The notes: generated from the letters alone by a model not told the origin. A stretch of 48,898 nt of DNA from DASQEH01 sp038239485 (GCA_038239485.1 JBBSET010000028.1:1-48898); one strand, 5' to 3'; shown: positions 9,224 through 17,603, numbered from the stretch's first letter. A program made the numbers and translations.

Positions 9224-9247
9224 TCTCCACCACCTGAGTGGTGGAGA
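9224..9247. terminator. 10-bp perfect stem-loop between YbjQ operon and small gene
   Basis: TCTCCACCAC, a CTGA loop and GTGGTGGAGA form a perfect 10-bp hairpin without a U-run on either strand. It follows the YbjQ gene stop (9331) by 84 bases and precedes the next start (9211) by 13. It could be a U-less actinobacterial terminator, an attenuator or an operator for the small gene. Confidence 0.5.
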
Positions 9248-9330
9248 GGGCCTGGAGGCCGGGACTCCGTCTGGCCCGGCCCCGTGGGCCTGGATGACGT
9301 CCATCCATCCAGGCTAGGCCCCCGAGCCGC

Positions 9331-10164
9331 TCAGCGGGGGTCGGTGAGAGGCAGGACCATGGTTGGCTTGGTGATGATGTGGTCGTCGCGTAGCGGCCGC
9401 ACAGCAGTGCCGATGGCGAAGAACTCGGTCGTGTGGCCACCCCAGGTGTGCGCGAGGTTCTTGATCTCGACGCCGACGATTCCTTCGGCGTCGAGCTGTT
9501 CGGCTTCGGCCTGCATCCGCTCCATGGCGAGCTCGCGGGCCTCGTAGAGAGCCTGGGTGAAGCTCTGGATCTCGGTGTTGACCCGGTAGGACGCGATCGT
9601 GGTCGCCACGTTTCGGTGCGCGACGTGGTAGACGCAACTGCCCATCACCATGCCGAGTGGCGCGTACCCGGCCTGGATCAGCGTCCAGAAGTCCTGACCG
9701 GATAGATCGGACGTGAACGGGATGGACTTGTTGTTACGCCAGGTGCCGCCGGTGGCCGGTGGGGCGTCGCCCTTGACGGCGGTGCCGATGGCGATGAACT
9801 CGGCGAGGTTGTGGCCGAACTCCTTGAACTCGATCTCCAGCCGGACGCCGACGATGCCATCCGCCCCGAGGTTGTCCGCCTCGGCCTCCATCCGGGTCAT
9901 CGCCAGCTCACGGGCGTGGTACATCGCCTGGGACAGCGTGGTCAGCTCCTGGTTGGCCGTCCACCGCCCGACCTGCAAACCGACGTGGTAGATGCTGGAG
10001 CCGAGGACCAGACCGAGCGGTCGGAACCCCGCCTCGCGCACCAGCAGGAACTCGTTCACCGACAGGTCGGAGGTGAACAACGGCTTGCGGCCGGCGTCGC
10101 CGCCGCGTAGCTCCTCGAGCCGGCGCACAGCTGCATCCGAGAGCATGCGTTCGTCAGCTGTCAT
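9331..10164 (-). CDS. Double YbjQ-like (heavy-metal-binding/DUF74) protein
   Basis: The 277-residue protein contains two tandem YbjQ-type modules. Module 1 runs from KPLFTSDLSVNEFLLVREAG to LAEFIAIGTAVKG; module 2 from IPFTSDLSGQDFWTLIQAG to TTEFFAIGTAVRPL. Each has the family's ARELAM-x-RM-x-AEA helix followed by (A/G)(D/E)GIVGV. YbjQ proteins form ring oligomers and are often annotated as metal-binding, though their function is unsettled. ATG 10164 overlaps the upstream gene's TGA (ATGA), so translation is coupled. Two modules in one chain could build a smaller ring from fewer subunits; that is inference. Confidence 0.85.
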   Translation of the reverse strand: MTADERMLSDAAVRRLEELRGGDAGRKPLFTSDLSVNEFLLVREAGFRPLGLVLGSSIYHVGLQVGRWTANQELTTLSQAMYHARELAMTRMEAEADNLGADGIVGVRLEIEFKEFGHNLAEFIAIGTAVKGDAPPATGGTWRNNKSIPFTSDLSGQDFWTLIQAGYAPLGMVMGSCVYHVAHRNVATTIASYRVNTEIQSFTQALYEARELAMERMQAEAEQLDAEGIVGVEIKNLAHTWGGHTTEFFAIGTAVRPLRDDHIITKPTMVLPLTDPR

Positions 10165-11069
10165 CGCTGCCTCCCCGTGAGCGGGATGACGGTCAGCGGC
10201 TCCACGCCGGTCCGGGTGGCGAACATGGCCAGCGCCGTGCCGGTGATGACGACGGTCACCTCGGCCAGCGGCGCCGGATGACCGAGGTGCAGGCTCATGG
10301 CCGTCATCACGGCACCGTCCGCATGGACCTGCTTCGCGGCCGCGGCGAAGTCCGTCCGGGCCTGGTGCCGACAGGTGTTGACCACCTCGGTATGGGCGTG
10401 GACCTCGCCGTTGGCCGCCGACACTCGCTGTTGCCGCCGAGACTCCGCGTCGACCCAGCGGATGGCCATGACCGGGCACGCGAGGTACGAGATGGGCACC
10501 CATCCGGCCCGGATCGAGGAGGCCGCCTGCGCGGCCGACAGCGAGGTCGTGAACGGCAGCTTTGCCCGGCTCCGCCCGATAGATCGGATCGCCGAGCCGC
10601 TGGCAAGGAAGCTCCACACCGGGAGATCGCCGGATCGGATCTTCGTCCTCGTGATGCGCACGCCGACAACGCCGTCCGCCCCCACGGCACGGGCCTCGCC
10701 GACGAGCCGTTTCAGCGCCAGACGGTATCCCGCCTTCATCGCGGTGATGGACGGCGGCGTCCCCACTGCGACAAACGGATGGCTGCTGGTATAGGTGGGA
10801 GGGCCGGTGCCGTCGACGTCTCGATGCCAGCGGAACGGCGGCGTCCCTCCACTCGACCACACGGGAACGGCCCCGGCGCTGTAGAAGCCGCCAGACCTGG
10901 CGGCATAGGCCACCGCCCCCATCACCTCGCTGACCTGCTCGAACCCGACACCGGACAATGCGGCCGCTGCCTCGACCGACAACAGGCCGCTCCGGACCCG
11001 GTGCGCTTGTTCGAGCCGCTCGAGACGGCGCCTGATCCAACGGGGCTGGGTGGTGGGCACATCTCGCAC
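10161..11069 (-). CDS. Divergent double YbjQ-like protein
   Basis: The 302-residue protein starts at GTG 11069 and appears to hold two diverged YbjQ-like modules. The first, about residues 35-165, contains LALKRLVGEARAVGADGVVG and FLASGSAIR. The second, about 170-300, contains LPFTTSLSAAQAASSIRAGW, FAAAAKQVHADGAV and VITGTALAMF. The N-terminal 30 residues are basic and arginine-rich (RWIRRRLERLEQAHRVRSG). It is the first gene of the operon and overlaps the second YbjQ gene by four bases, which supports a hetero-oligomer. Module 2 is the weaker match. Confidence 0.78.
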   Translation of the reverse strand: MRDVPTTQPRWIRRRLERLEQAHRVRSGLLSVEAAAALSGVGFEQVSEVMGAVAYAARSGGFYSAGAVPVWSSGGTPPFRWHRDVDGTGPPTYTSSHPFVAVGTPPSITAMKAGYRLALKRLVGEARAVGADGVVGVRITRTKIRSGDLPVWSFLASGSAIRSIGRSRAKLPFTTSLSAAQAASSIRAGWVPISYLACPVMAIRWVDAESRRQQRVSAANGEVHAHTEVVNTCRHQARTDFAAAAKQVHADGAVMTAMSLHLGHPAPLAEVTVVITGTALAMFATRTGVEPLTVIPLTGRQR

Positions 11070-11218
11070 TCTATGTCTCGGTCATGCGTGGAAACCCCTT
11101 TTGTATGGATGCGAGGCCACTGAGCTGCTGTGCGCGGAGGCGGCGGACGCGGGAGGCGCGGTGCGAGCCGACGCGGCGATGCTGGGGGTTCGGGGTTGAG
11201 GCCCATAGGGTTCCGGAT

Positions 11219-11896
11219 ATGAACCCTCTGTCAGGACTCTTCAGCCAAGCGTGGGGAATGTACACGACCCATGCCCGCCATCTGTTGGCCATCGCGTTCG
11301 CCGTCTATGTCGTGGCCGCGGTCATCGAGGCCGTACTCGGCCTGCTCGGCGTGGTCGGCCTTCTGCTGGCCGCGATCGTTGGCGTCGTTGCGTCCTTCTT
11401 GCTGCAGGCTGCACTCGTCAAGGCGGTCGACGACGTCCGCGACGGCCGGGTCGACATGTCGCTGGCTGAGACGCTGCGGGCCGCGCGACCGGCGGTGGGG
11501 CGTGTCGCGGGCGCCTCGATCCTGGCGAGCCTCGCCATCGTCGTGGGCCTGATCCTCCTGATCGTCCCCGGTCTGTACCTGATCACGATCTGGTGCCTGA
11601 TCGCCCCGGTCCTGGTGCTCGAAGGCGCGACCATCGGGAGCTCCTTCGGGCGGAGCCGGGAGCTGGTCAGAGGATACGGCTGGCAGGTCTTCGTCACCAT
11701 CGTGCTCGTCTACATCATCTTGATCGTGGCCAATCTGGTGATCGCGATCCTCTTGTCGTGGCTTCCGGGGGTGCTGGCCAACGGCATCAGCGAGCTCGTC
11801 TCGGGCACGCTCGTCGCGCCGTTCCTGGCAGTCGTCGTCACGTTGGCGTACTTCCGGCTGCGCCAGGCCCACCTCAGCATCACCGGACACCCCTGA
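11219..11896 (+). CDS. Multi-pass membrane protein of unknown function
   Basis: ATG 11219 gives 225 residues with about five to six hydrophobic helices. These include LLAIAFAVYVVAAVIEAVLG, a long VVGLLLAAIVGVVASFLLQA run, IVVGLILLIVPGLYLITIW and VTIVLVYIILIVANLVIAIL. The helix-pair pattern with GLYLITIW...APVLVLEG resembles the membrane domain fused to glycerophosphodiester phosphodiesterases and DUF7847-type proteins, but no catalytic domain is present. The start is chosen where the hydrophobic protein begins; the 135 bases before it encode unlikely sequence. It is convergent with the XRE-cupin gene, 6 bases apart. Confidence 0.75.
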   Translation: MNPLSGLFSQAWGMYTTHARHLLAIAFAVYVVAAVIEAVLGLLGVVGLLLAAIVGVVASFLLQAALVKAVDDVRDGRVDMSLAETLRAARPAVGRVAGASILASLAIVVGLILLIVPGLYLITIWCLIAPVLVLEGATIGSSFGRSRELVRGYGWQVFVTIVLVYIILIVANLVIAILLSWLPGVLANGISELVSGTLVAPFLAVVVTLAYFRLRQAHLSITGHP

Positions 11897-11902
11897 GACG
11901 AG

Positions 11903-12475
11903 TCAGGAGCGGACGTGCACGCGTTCGCCTTGCGGCCCGTAGATCGCCAGTGCCTCGACGGGCTCCGGGCCCTGGTTGCCGACCCAGTGAGGAGTGCGGG
12001 TATCGAACTCGACCACTTCGCCCGGCAGGAGTAGCAGGTCGCGAGCACCGAGCAGCAGACGCAGCCGCCCGGAGAGCATGTAGAGCCACTCGTAGCCCTC
12101 ATGCCGCCGCAGATCCGGGTGCTCGTCGGGGCGGGGCGGCAGGATCAGCTTGAACGCCTGCGGACCGCCAGCTCTCCGGGTCAGCGGCAGGAAGGTTCGG
12201 CCGTGCCTGCGCACGGGACGTATCCGGATGCGCGGGTCGCCGGTCTCCGGTGCGTCGACGAGTTCGTCGAGGGCGACCCGGTGGGCCTTCGCCAGCGCAA
12301 GCAGCAGCTCCAGTGTCGGCTTGCGCCCACCGGACTCCAGCCGCGACAACGTGCTGACGGAGATACCGGTCTCGGCGGCCAGGTCGGCCAAGGTCGCGCC
12401 GCGGTCGAGCCGCAGCTGGCGCAGCCGGGGGCCGACGCGCTGCAGGGCCGCAGTGAGGGAGGCATCGTCGACCAT
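11903..12475 (-). CDS. XRE-family transcriptional regulator with C-terminal cupin
   Basis: The 190-residue protein has an N-terminal helix-turn-helix (about residues 17-72: ATLADLAAETGISVSTLSRL, ESGGRKPTLELLLALA) and a C-terminal cupin_2 domain (about 105-185: EGYEWLYMLSGRLRLLLG, LLLPGEVVEFDTRTPHWVG). It is a typical one-component ligand-sensing repressor. It diverges from the reductase-methyltransferase gene across 67 bases holding two phased TTTG-CAA sites, so it probably represses both genes. ATG 12475 is chosen because the 8 residues upstream fall inside that operator region. Confidence 0.9.
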   Translation of the reverse strand: MVDDASLTAALQRVGPRLRQLRLDRGATLADLAAETGISVSTLSRLESGGRKPTLELLLALAKAHRVALDELVDAPETGDPRIRIRPVRRHGRTFLPLTRRAGGPQAFKLILPPRPDEHPDLRRHEGYEWLYMLSGRLRLLLGARDLLLLPGEVVEFDTRTPHWVGNQGPEPVEALAIYGPQGERVHVRS

Positions 12476-12483
12476 GCCCCCAG

Positions 12484-12514
12484 TTTGCCAACACAGCAAG
12501 GATGTTTGTCAAAC
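12484..12514. promoter_or_regulatory. Phased direct repeat, candidate XRE-cupin operator
   Basis: TTTGCCAAC (12484-12492) and TTTGTCAAAC (12505-12514) start exactly 21 bases apart, two helical turns. Each half is nearly palindromic (TTTG-N-CAAA). They sit in the 67-base divergent intergenic region between the XRE-cupin regulator and the reductase fusion. This is the arrangement expected for an autoregulated operator. Confidence 0.6.
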
Positions 12515-12542
12515 CGGTGGTCGACTCCGCAGACTCGTCGAC

Positions 12543-14166
12543 ATGAGCGAGACGACAGCACAACCGGGAGCCGAACGGACCTACGACGTCGTGGTGGTCG
12601 GGGGAGGTGCGGCGGGGCTCAGCGGCGCGTTGGCACTGGGCAGGTCACGACGGTCGGTGCTGGTGATCGACGCCGGCACCCCGCGCAACGCCTCAGCCGG
12701 CCACGTGCACAACTACCTCGGTCGCGAAGGCACGCCCCCGCTGGACCTGCTGGGCATCGGCCGCGCCGAGGTCGCGCAGTACGGCGTCGACGTCTGCCAC
12801 GGCCGGGTCGACTCGGTACGCCCGTGGGAGCTGCCGGGGACGGGCTTCGTCGTCTCGACCGATGACGGGCGAGAGGTGCTGGGGCGCCGGCTACTGGTCG
12901 CCACCGGGGTCTGCGACCTGCTACCCGACGTGGGCGGGCTGGCAGACCGGTGGGGGCGCGACGTGCTGCACTGCCCGTACTGCCACGGTTGGGAGGTCCG
13001 CGACCGTGCGATCGCTGTGCTCGCCACGAACCCGATCGCAGCGCACCAGGCGCTGCTCTTCCGGCAGCTCAGCGAAGACGTGGTGGTCGTTCTGGCTGAG
13101 GGCGCTCCGCGACCGACCGAGGACGACCTGGAGCGCCTGCAGGCGCGCGGCATTCGGTTCATCGCTGACCCGCCGGTCGAGGTTGTCGTCGAGGACGACG
13201 CCCTGTGCGGGCTTCGGCTGCTGTCCGGCGACGAGCTCAGCTGCGACGCTGTCGTCGTCTCGCCGATCTTCCGACCGCAAGCCGGGTTCCTGGCCCCGCT
13301 CGGCATCGAACCCGAGCCGCTCGAGGTGGGCGGCACGGTGCTGGGCTCGATCATCGGGTCTGAGCCCACGGGTGCCACCGCGGTGCGGGGGGTCTGGGTT
13401 GCCGGCAACGTGAGCGACGCGATGGCCCAGGTCGTGTCGTCGGCAGCCGCCGGGCTGCGGGTGGGCGCCATGCTCAACCTCGACCTCGTCGAGGAGGAGA
13501 CGCAGGCGGCCGTCGCCTCCCATCGCGCCGACATGGCCGGGTTCTTCGAGCAGCCTGCGTGGGAGGAGCGGTACGCCGGCCGGGACGCGGTCTGGAGCGG
13601 CCGGGTCAACCCTCAGCTCGAAGCGGAGGCAGCCGACCTCGAACCGCGGCGCGCGCTCGACGTGGGCAGCGGTGAAGGGGCGGACGCCATCTGGCTGGCC
13701 GAACGTGGTTGGACCGTCACCGGTATCGACTTCAGCACGGTCGCGCTGAAGCGGGCAGCCGCGCACGCAGCCGCCGTCGGTGGGCGACCACATCGAGTGG
13801 CGTCATCTCGATGTCCGTACGTTCGACCCTGGCAGCGACGGCATCGAGGAGCCGTGGGACCTGGTGTCCTCGCAGTTCATGCACCTGCCCGACGGCGGGA
13901 TGGTCGACCTGACCCGGCGGCTGGCCGGTGCCGCCGCCCCGGGCGGGACCCTGCTCGTGGTGGGGCACCACCCGCATGACCTCTCGACCGGGTTGCGTCA
14001 CGGCCAGCCCGACTTCATGTTCACCCCGCTGGACCTGGTGCCGGCGCTCGACCCGCTGACCTGGTACGTCGAGGTGGCCGAGGTCCGCCAGCGAGAGGTC
14101 GTTGGTCCGGACGGGACGCAGGTGACAGTTGGCGACTCTGTCCTTCGTGCCCGGCGGCGCTCTTGA
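12543..14166 (+). CDS. Fused thioredoxin reductase-like FAD enzyme and SAM methyltransferase (one frameshift)
   Basis: The first half is a thioredoxin reductase-like flavoprotein: FAD motif DVVVVGGGAAGLSGALALG, redox pair CPYC in LHCPYCHGWEV (about residue 142), NAD domain RDRAIAVLAT and a C-terminal GVWVAGNVSDAMAQV. CPYC is typical of GliT/HlmI-like dithiol oxidases rather than classical TrxB (CATC). From about residue 340 a class I methyltransferase follows, with RALDVGSGEGADAIWLAERG and LLVVGHHPHD. Near 13778 one extra base shifts the frame; joining at VGDHIEWRHLDVRTF gives about 540 residues. A dithiol oxidase plus methyltransferase would handle thiols or disulfides, for example detoxification by S-methylation; that is inference. 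The adjacent XRE-cupin repressor probably controls it. Confidence 0.82.
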
Positions 14167-14236
14167 GCCGACCCGACGGTCGCTGGCTGGAGCGCAGCGG
14201 CGTCGGCGCCGCGATCTCGCGTTGCGTGGGCGAACC

Positions 14237-15451
14237 TCATCCACAGTGGTCAGACCCACGTCCCGTGCTCACGCGAGCCGCCTGCTCGACAAGGTACTCG
14301 CGCTCGCGTGCGTTGTCGGTGCGGGACGCAGCGGCTGCGTAGCAGGTGGCCGCCGCGTCGAGGTCGCCGGTCTCCTCGTACAAGTGTGCGCGGACGGCGT
14401 ACAGCCGGTGGGAGTCGTGCAGCTCCAGGCCGTCCAACAGCGCGAGTCCCGCGAGAGGCCCGTCCACCATCGCGACCGCGACGGCGCGGTTGAGACGCAC
14501 GACCGGGTTGCCAGTGAGAGCCTCCAGCCGTGCGTAGGCCTTCGCGATCTGCTCCCAGCGGGTCGAGGCGTGCGAAGCCGCCTCGTCATGGAGGGCGGCG
14601 ATCGAGGCGAGGAGCTGGTACTCGCCGATTCGGCCGGCTGCGAGCGTCGCGTTGAGCAGCCGCATGCCTTCGCTGATCAGCGTACGGTCCCAGATCGCTC
14701 GGTCCTGCCGCGCCAGCGGGACGAGCGCCCCGACGGCGGACGTGCGGGCCGGGCGCCGGGCCTCGGTGAGAAGCATCAGGGCGAGCAGACCCGCGACCTC
14801 TGGATCGTGTGGGGCCTGGGCGTGCAACATCCGGGCCAGCCGGATCGCCTCGCTCGAGAGGTTGACACGCGATAGGTCCGGACCACTCGAGGAGGTGTAG
14901 CCCTCGTTGAAGAGCAGGTACACGACCTCGCATACCGAGCGAAGGCGTGAGGTCGGATCGGCGGGCAGCTCGAATCGGCGGCCGCGCAGCCCTGCCTTGG
15001 CCCGGCTGATGCGCTGCGCCATCGTCGTGACGGGGACGAGGTAGGCCGCGGCGATCTCGCGGGTGGTGAGACCCGCGACCGCCCGCAGCGTCAGCGGGAT
15101 CGACAGCGTCGGGGTCAGCGCGTCATCGCAGCAGAGGAACAGCATGACCAGGGTGTCATCCGACGAGGGCGCCGTCTCGTGCTGGTGGACCGAGAGTGAC
15201 GCGGCGAGCTCCTCGCGTCGTCGGCGCGCATCCGTACGGCGATAGTGGTCGACCACCCGACGAGAGGCCACCCTGATCAGCCACGACAAGGGTCTGTCGG
15301 GCAGGCCGGTCGGCCATTCCAGGGCCGCGGTGACGAGTGCCTCCTGGACCGCGTCCTCCGCATCGGCGAAGTCGCCGTAGCGGCGGGCGACCGCGCCGAG
15401 GGCCTGGGGCGCGAGCTCGCGGAGCAGGCTCTCGACGTCGCCCTCGGTCAC
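14237..15451 (-). CDS. ECF sigma factor of the DGPF-associated (ECF42-like) group, copy 2
   Basis: This 404-residue sigma factor has region 2 (YGDFADAEDAVQEALVTAAL, RPLSWLIRVASRRVVDHYRR), region 4 (GLTTREIAAAYLVPVTTMAQ) and the long C-terminal domain with NPVVRLNRAVAVAMVDGPLA and GLALLDGLELHDSH. GTG 15451 overlaps the DGPF gene's TGA by four bases. It shares architecture and neighbour with the sigma gene at 3587 but is clearly diverged from it, so this is not a recent duplication. The last few residues after VEQAARVSTGRG look unconserved. Confidence 0.9.
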   Translation of the reverse strand: MTEGDVESLLRELAPQALGAVARRYGDFADAEDAVQEALVTAALEWPTGLPDRPLSWLIRVASRRVVDHYRRTDARRRREELAASLSVHQHETAPSSDDTLVMLFLCCDDALTPTLSIPLTLRAVAGLTTREIAAAYLVPVTTMAQRISRAKAGLRGRRFELPADPTSRLRSVCEVVYLLFNEGYTSSSGPDLSRVNLSSEAIRLARMLHAQAPHDPEVAGLLALMLLTEARRPARTSAVGALVPLARQDRAIWDRTLISEGMRLLNATLAAGRIGEYQLLASIAALHDEAASHASTRWEQIAKAYARLEALTGNPVVRLNRAVAVAMVDGPLAGLALLDGLELHDSHRLYAVRAHLYEETGDLDAAATCYAAAASRTDNAREREYLVEQAARVSTGRGSDHCG

Positions 15452-15852
15452 ACTTCGGGGTCGGGCGCGCCCATGACCTGGCGTACCTCGATCTGCTGCT
15501 GGATGGCGACACCGCCAGGGCCGGGAGCCGCAGACGAGCGAGCGGCGATCTCGAGCGCGCGGTCGAGGCTGTCAACGTCCACCAGGCGATAGCCCGCCAG
15601 CAGCTCCTTCGACTCCGGGTAGGGACCGTCGACGATCTTGGGCGGGTTGACGCCGTCGGACACCACGAACTTCGCAACATCGGGTCCCGCCAGGCCCTGC
15701 GCGTCGACAAGCTCGCCGCTGTCCAGAAGCTCAGCGTTGAGAGCGTGCTGGAAGTCGATGTGTGCTCTCACGTCGTCCGGCGACCACTCGGTCATGGGCA
15801 GGCAATCCTCGAGCTCGACGCCTCCGTAGGCCTGCAGGAGCATGTATCGCAT
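15448..15852 (-). CDS. YCII/DGPF-domain protein, copy 2 (DGPY variant)
   Basis: The 134-residue protein starts MRYMLLQAYGGVE and carries IVDGPYPESKELLAGY, the DGPF-type motif with Phe replaced by Tyr. The strand FVVSDG precedes it and a helix with SLDRALEIAAR follows, as in the family. It is the first gene of the second DGPF-sigma pair and is translationally coupled to the sigma gene. It is longer than copy 1, with a loop (SSAAPGPGGVAIQQQIEVR) near the C-terminus. ATG 15852 fits the family start. Confidence 0.9.
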   Translation of the reverse strand: MRYMLLQAYGGVELEDCLPMTEWSPDDVRAHIDFQHALNAELLDSGELVDAQGLAGPDVAKFVVSDGVNPPKIVDGPYPESKELLAGYRLVDVDSLDRALEIAARSSAAPGPGGVAIQQQIEVRQVMGAPDPEV

Positions 15853-15902
15853 GCTGTCATCCTCTCTCGAACCGGGCCTTTCTGGCCGGTCTTCACCCCA
15901 AG

Positions 15903-15929
15903 GTCGAAGCTGACGCGACGTACTCGACA
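15903..15929 (-). promoter_or_regulatory. Candidate ECF42-type promoter for DGPF-sigma pair 2
   Basis: TGTCGA (15929-15924, minus strand) is followed after 17 bases by CGAC (15906-15903), about 50 bases before the DGPF start. It resembles the site before pair 1. Autoregulation is inferred. Confidence 0.42.
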
Positions 15930-16215
15930 CACCGTGCGTATGCCAAGGACGCCGTCGCCAGTGCCGGTGCCGCTCAGCAGGCCGCCGAGACCCTGGCCAT
16001 GCGGTGGCTGGCAGAAGCGGTCATCAACCTCGGACGCGCGGTTCAGGAGATCGCGAAGGCACAAGTCACCGATGCCCCGATTGATCGCGCCCAGCGCGAC
16101 TGAGATATCTGCTTGGCGAAAGCTGATTCGGCTCCCAACCATGAGGGCGCGGGCACACTGACCCGGCGGTCCTGCGACCCACCAGGTCGTCGCCGCAATC
16201 CGCTGATCCGGCTTG

Positions 16216-16266
16216 TGCAACCTAAGGGTTGCAATTCGGTCAGAGATGTGCAACTCTGTGGTTGCA
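16216..16266. promoter_or_regulatory. Two identical ArsR-type operators
   Basis: TGCAAC-N6-GTTGCA occurs twice, at 16216-16233 and 16249-16266, with centres 33 bases apart (about three helical turns). Both arms are perfect in each copy while the six central bases differ. They lie 28 to 78 bases before the AHA1-domain gene, whose next gene encodes an ArsR regulator. Autoregulation by that ArsR protein is the simplest reading. Confidence 0.75.
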
Positions 16267-16293
16267 CACATACTCTATGACCGAGGAGCCATC

Positions 16294-16725
16294 ATGCAGG
16301 ACACCATCGAACGCAGCATTGCCATCACCGCACCCCTCGAGCGGGTCTGGGATCTTGTCACCGAACCCGGGTGGTGGGTGCCGACGGACGAGCCCGTCCA
16401 GGTCGACCGCACTCCTGGCGCCGTCGTCGTTCGCGAGTCGGAGAAGTGGGGACGTTTCCCGGTCGAGGTCGTCGACCTGCAGCCGATGTCCTACGCGGCC
16501 TTCCGATGGTCGAGCACGTTCCCGGGCAGCGACCTGACCCCAGCACGCACCACCTTGATCGAGTTCACCCTCACACCGACTGACGACGGAGTGGCTGTCG
16601 CTGTCGTCGAGAGCGGCTTCGCGAAGCTGGACGCCCCTGACGAGCTCAAGACCCAGAGCCTCGGGTCCAACTCCGACGGTTGGATCCAGGAGCTGGACTC
16701 GCTTCGTACCCGGGCGGAAGCCTGA
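16294..16725 (+). CDS. SRPBCC/AHA1-domain protein
   Basis: The 143-residue protein starts MQDTIERSIAITAPLERVW and has the AHA1/START fold typical of small SRPBCC proteins: an N-terminal strand, helix DLVTEPGWWVP, a beta sheet ending in TLIEFTLTPTDDGVAVAVVE, and a C-terminal helix with GWIQELDSLRTR. These proteins have a hydrophobic ligand cavity. The gene lies 12 bases before an ArsR regulator, a common pairing in Actinobacteria, and is preceded by two perfect operators. A GAGG ribosome site supports ATG 16294. The ligand is unknown. Confidence 0.88.
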   Translation: MQDTIERSIAITAPLERVWDLVTEPGWWVPTDEPVQVDRTPGAVVVRESEKWGRFPVEVVDLQPMSYAAFRWSSTFPGSDLTPARTTLIEFTLTPTDDGVAVAVVESGFAKLDAPDELKTQSLGSNSDGWIQELDSLRTRAEA

Positions 16726-16737
16726 GCCATTCCCGAC

Positions 16738-17067
16738 ATGAGCATCGAGACCGTCCTCGGAGCGCTGGCCGACCCGATGCGGCGCCACGTGCTGGAGGCG
16801 CTGGCAGTCCGTCCGGCGGCCAGCGCCTCGGCCTTGGCCCGCGAACTCCCGGTCAGCCGCCAGATGGTGCTCAAACACCTGGGTGTGCTGCAGGAGTCCG
16901 GACTCGTCACCTCCGCGCGGGCGGGACGCGAGGTGCTGTTCCAGGTACGGAGCGCACCCCTGACCGAGACCGCCGACTGGCTGTCGTCCCTCGCGGCACA
17001 GTGGGACTCGCGGCTGGCCGATCTGAAGGCCCGCGCCGAACAGCTGGATCGACACCCACACCCGTAG
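16738..17067 (+). CDS. ArsR-family transcriptional regulator
   Basis: A 109-residue winged helix-turn-helix protein: ETVLGALADPMRRHVLEALA, recognition region LPVSRQMVLKHLGVLQESGL and wing VTSARAGREVLFQVR. No cysteine metal-binding motif (CxC in helix 3) is present, so it belongs to the non-metal branch that travels with SRPBCC proteins. It is 12 bases downstream of the AHA1-domain gene in one operon. The paired palindromes at 16216-16266 are its likely binding sites. Confidence 0.92.
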   Translation: MSIETVLGALADPMRRHVLEALAVRPAASASALARELPVSRQMVLKHLGVLQESGLVTSARAGREVLFQVRSAPLTETADWLSSLAAQWDSRLADLKARAEQLDRHPHP

Positions 17068-17191
17068 GTGAAGCCACTGAAGCCGCCATGAACGAACCGG
17101 TCAGCACCGACAGCCCGCTCAGCCTCATCGAACCAGGGCTTCGGCCACCCGATGCCGGCTAGCGCGGTCGGGCGGCTCTAGTGTGCTCGCC

Positions 17192-17581
17192 ATGGCGGAT
17201 CGTGCCCATCCCGGAGTCGACGCGTACATCGCGGGGCTGCCTGCGTGGCAGCAGCACATCTGTCAGCAGCTACGCGAGATCGTCTGGGCCGCCGACCCGG
17301 AGATCGAGGAGACCGTCAAGCGATCCGTCCAGCCCTACTTCGTCCTCGACGGCAACGTCTGTGCCCTGCTCGCCACGAAGGACCACATCAACCTCTTCCT
17401 CTACGACCCGACGGTCCCCGACCCGGCGGGCATCATCAACCAGGGGCACGGCAATGCGACCGCGCGGACCGTCCAGGTCTACGAGGACGGTGCGATGAAC
17501 CGCCCAGCGCTGATCGACCTCATCCGGTCTGTCGTCGCCAACAACCGTGCCGGCGGGTGGCGGCGACTGGGCAGCCGCTAG
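17192..17581 (+). CDS. DUF1801 domain protein
   Basis: The 129-residue product matches the DUF1801 (YdhG-like) family. It has an N-terminal helix (VDAYIAGLPAWQQHICQQLR), ADPEIEETVKRSVQPYFVLD, strand ALLATKDHINLFLYD and a C-terminal helix ALIDLIRSVVANN. The fold resembles frataxin. Function is unknown. ATG 17192 is preferred over the in-frame GTG three codons upstream. It is convergent with fhs. Confidence 0.82.
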   Translation: MADRAHPGVDAYIAGLPAWQQHICQQLREIVWAADPEIEETVKRSVQPYFVLDGNVCALLATKDHINLFLYDPTVPDPAGIINQGHGNATARTVQVYEDGAMNRPALIDLIRSVVANNRAGGWRRLGSR

Positions 17582-17603
17582 CCGGCAGCGCCCCGCCAGC
17601 CGG

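Noticed and set aside
15870..16103. Plus-strand frame with a helical end (AMRWLAEAVINLGRAVQEIA)
   Set aside because: It lacks a good start and ribosome site and overlaps the DGPF promoter region; I could not link it to a family.
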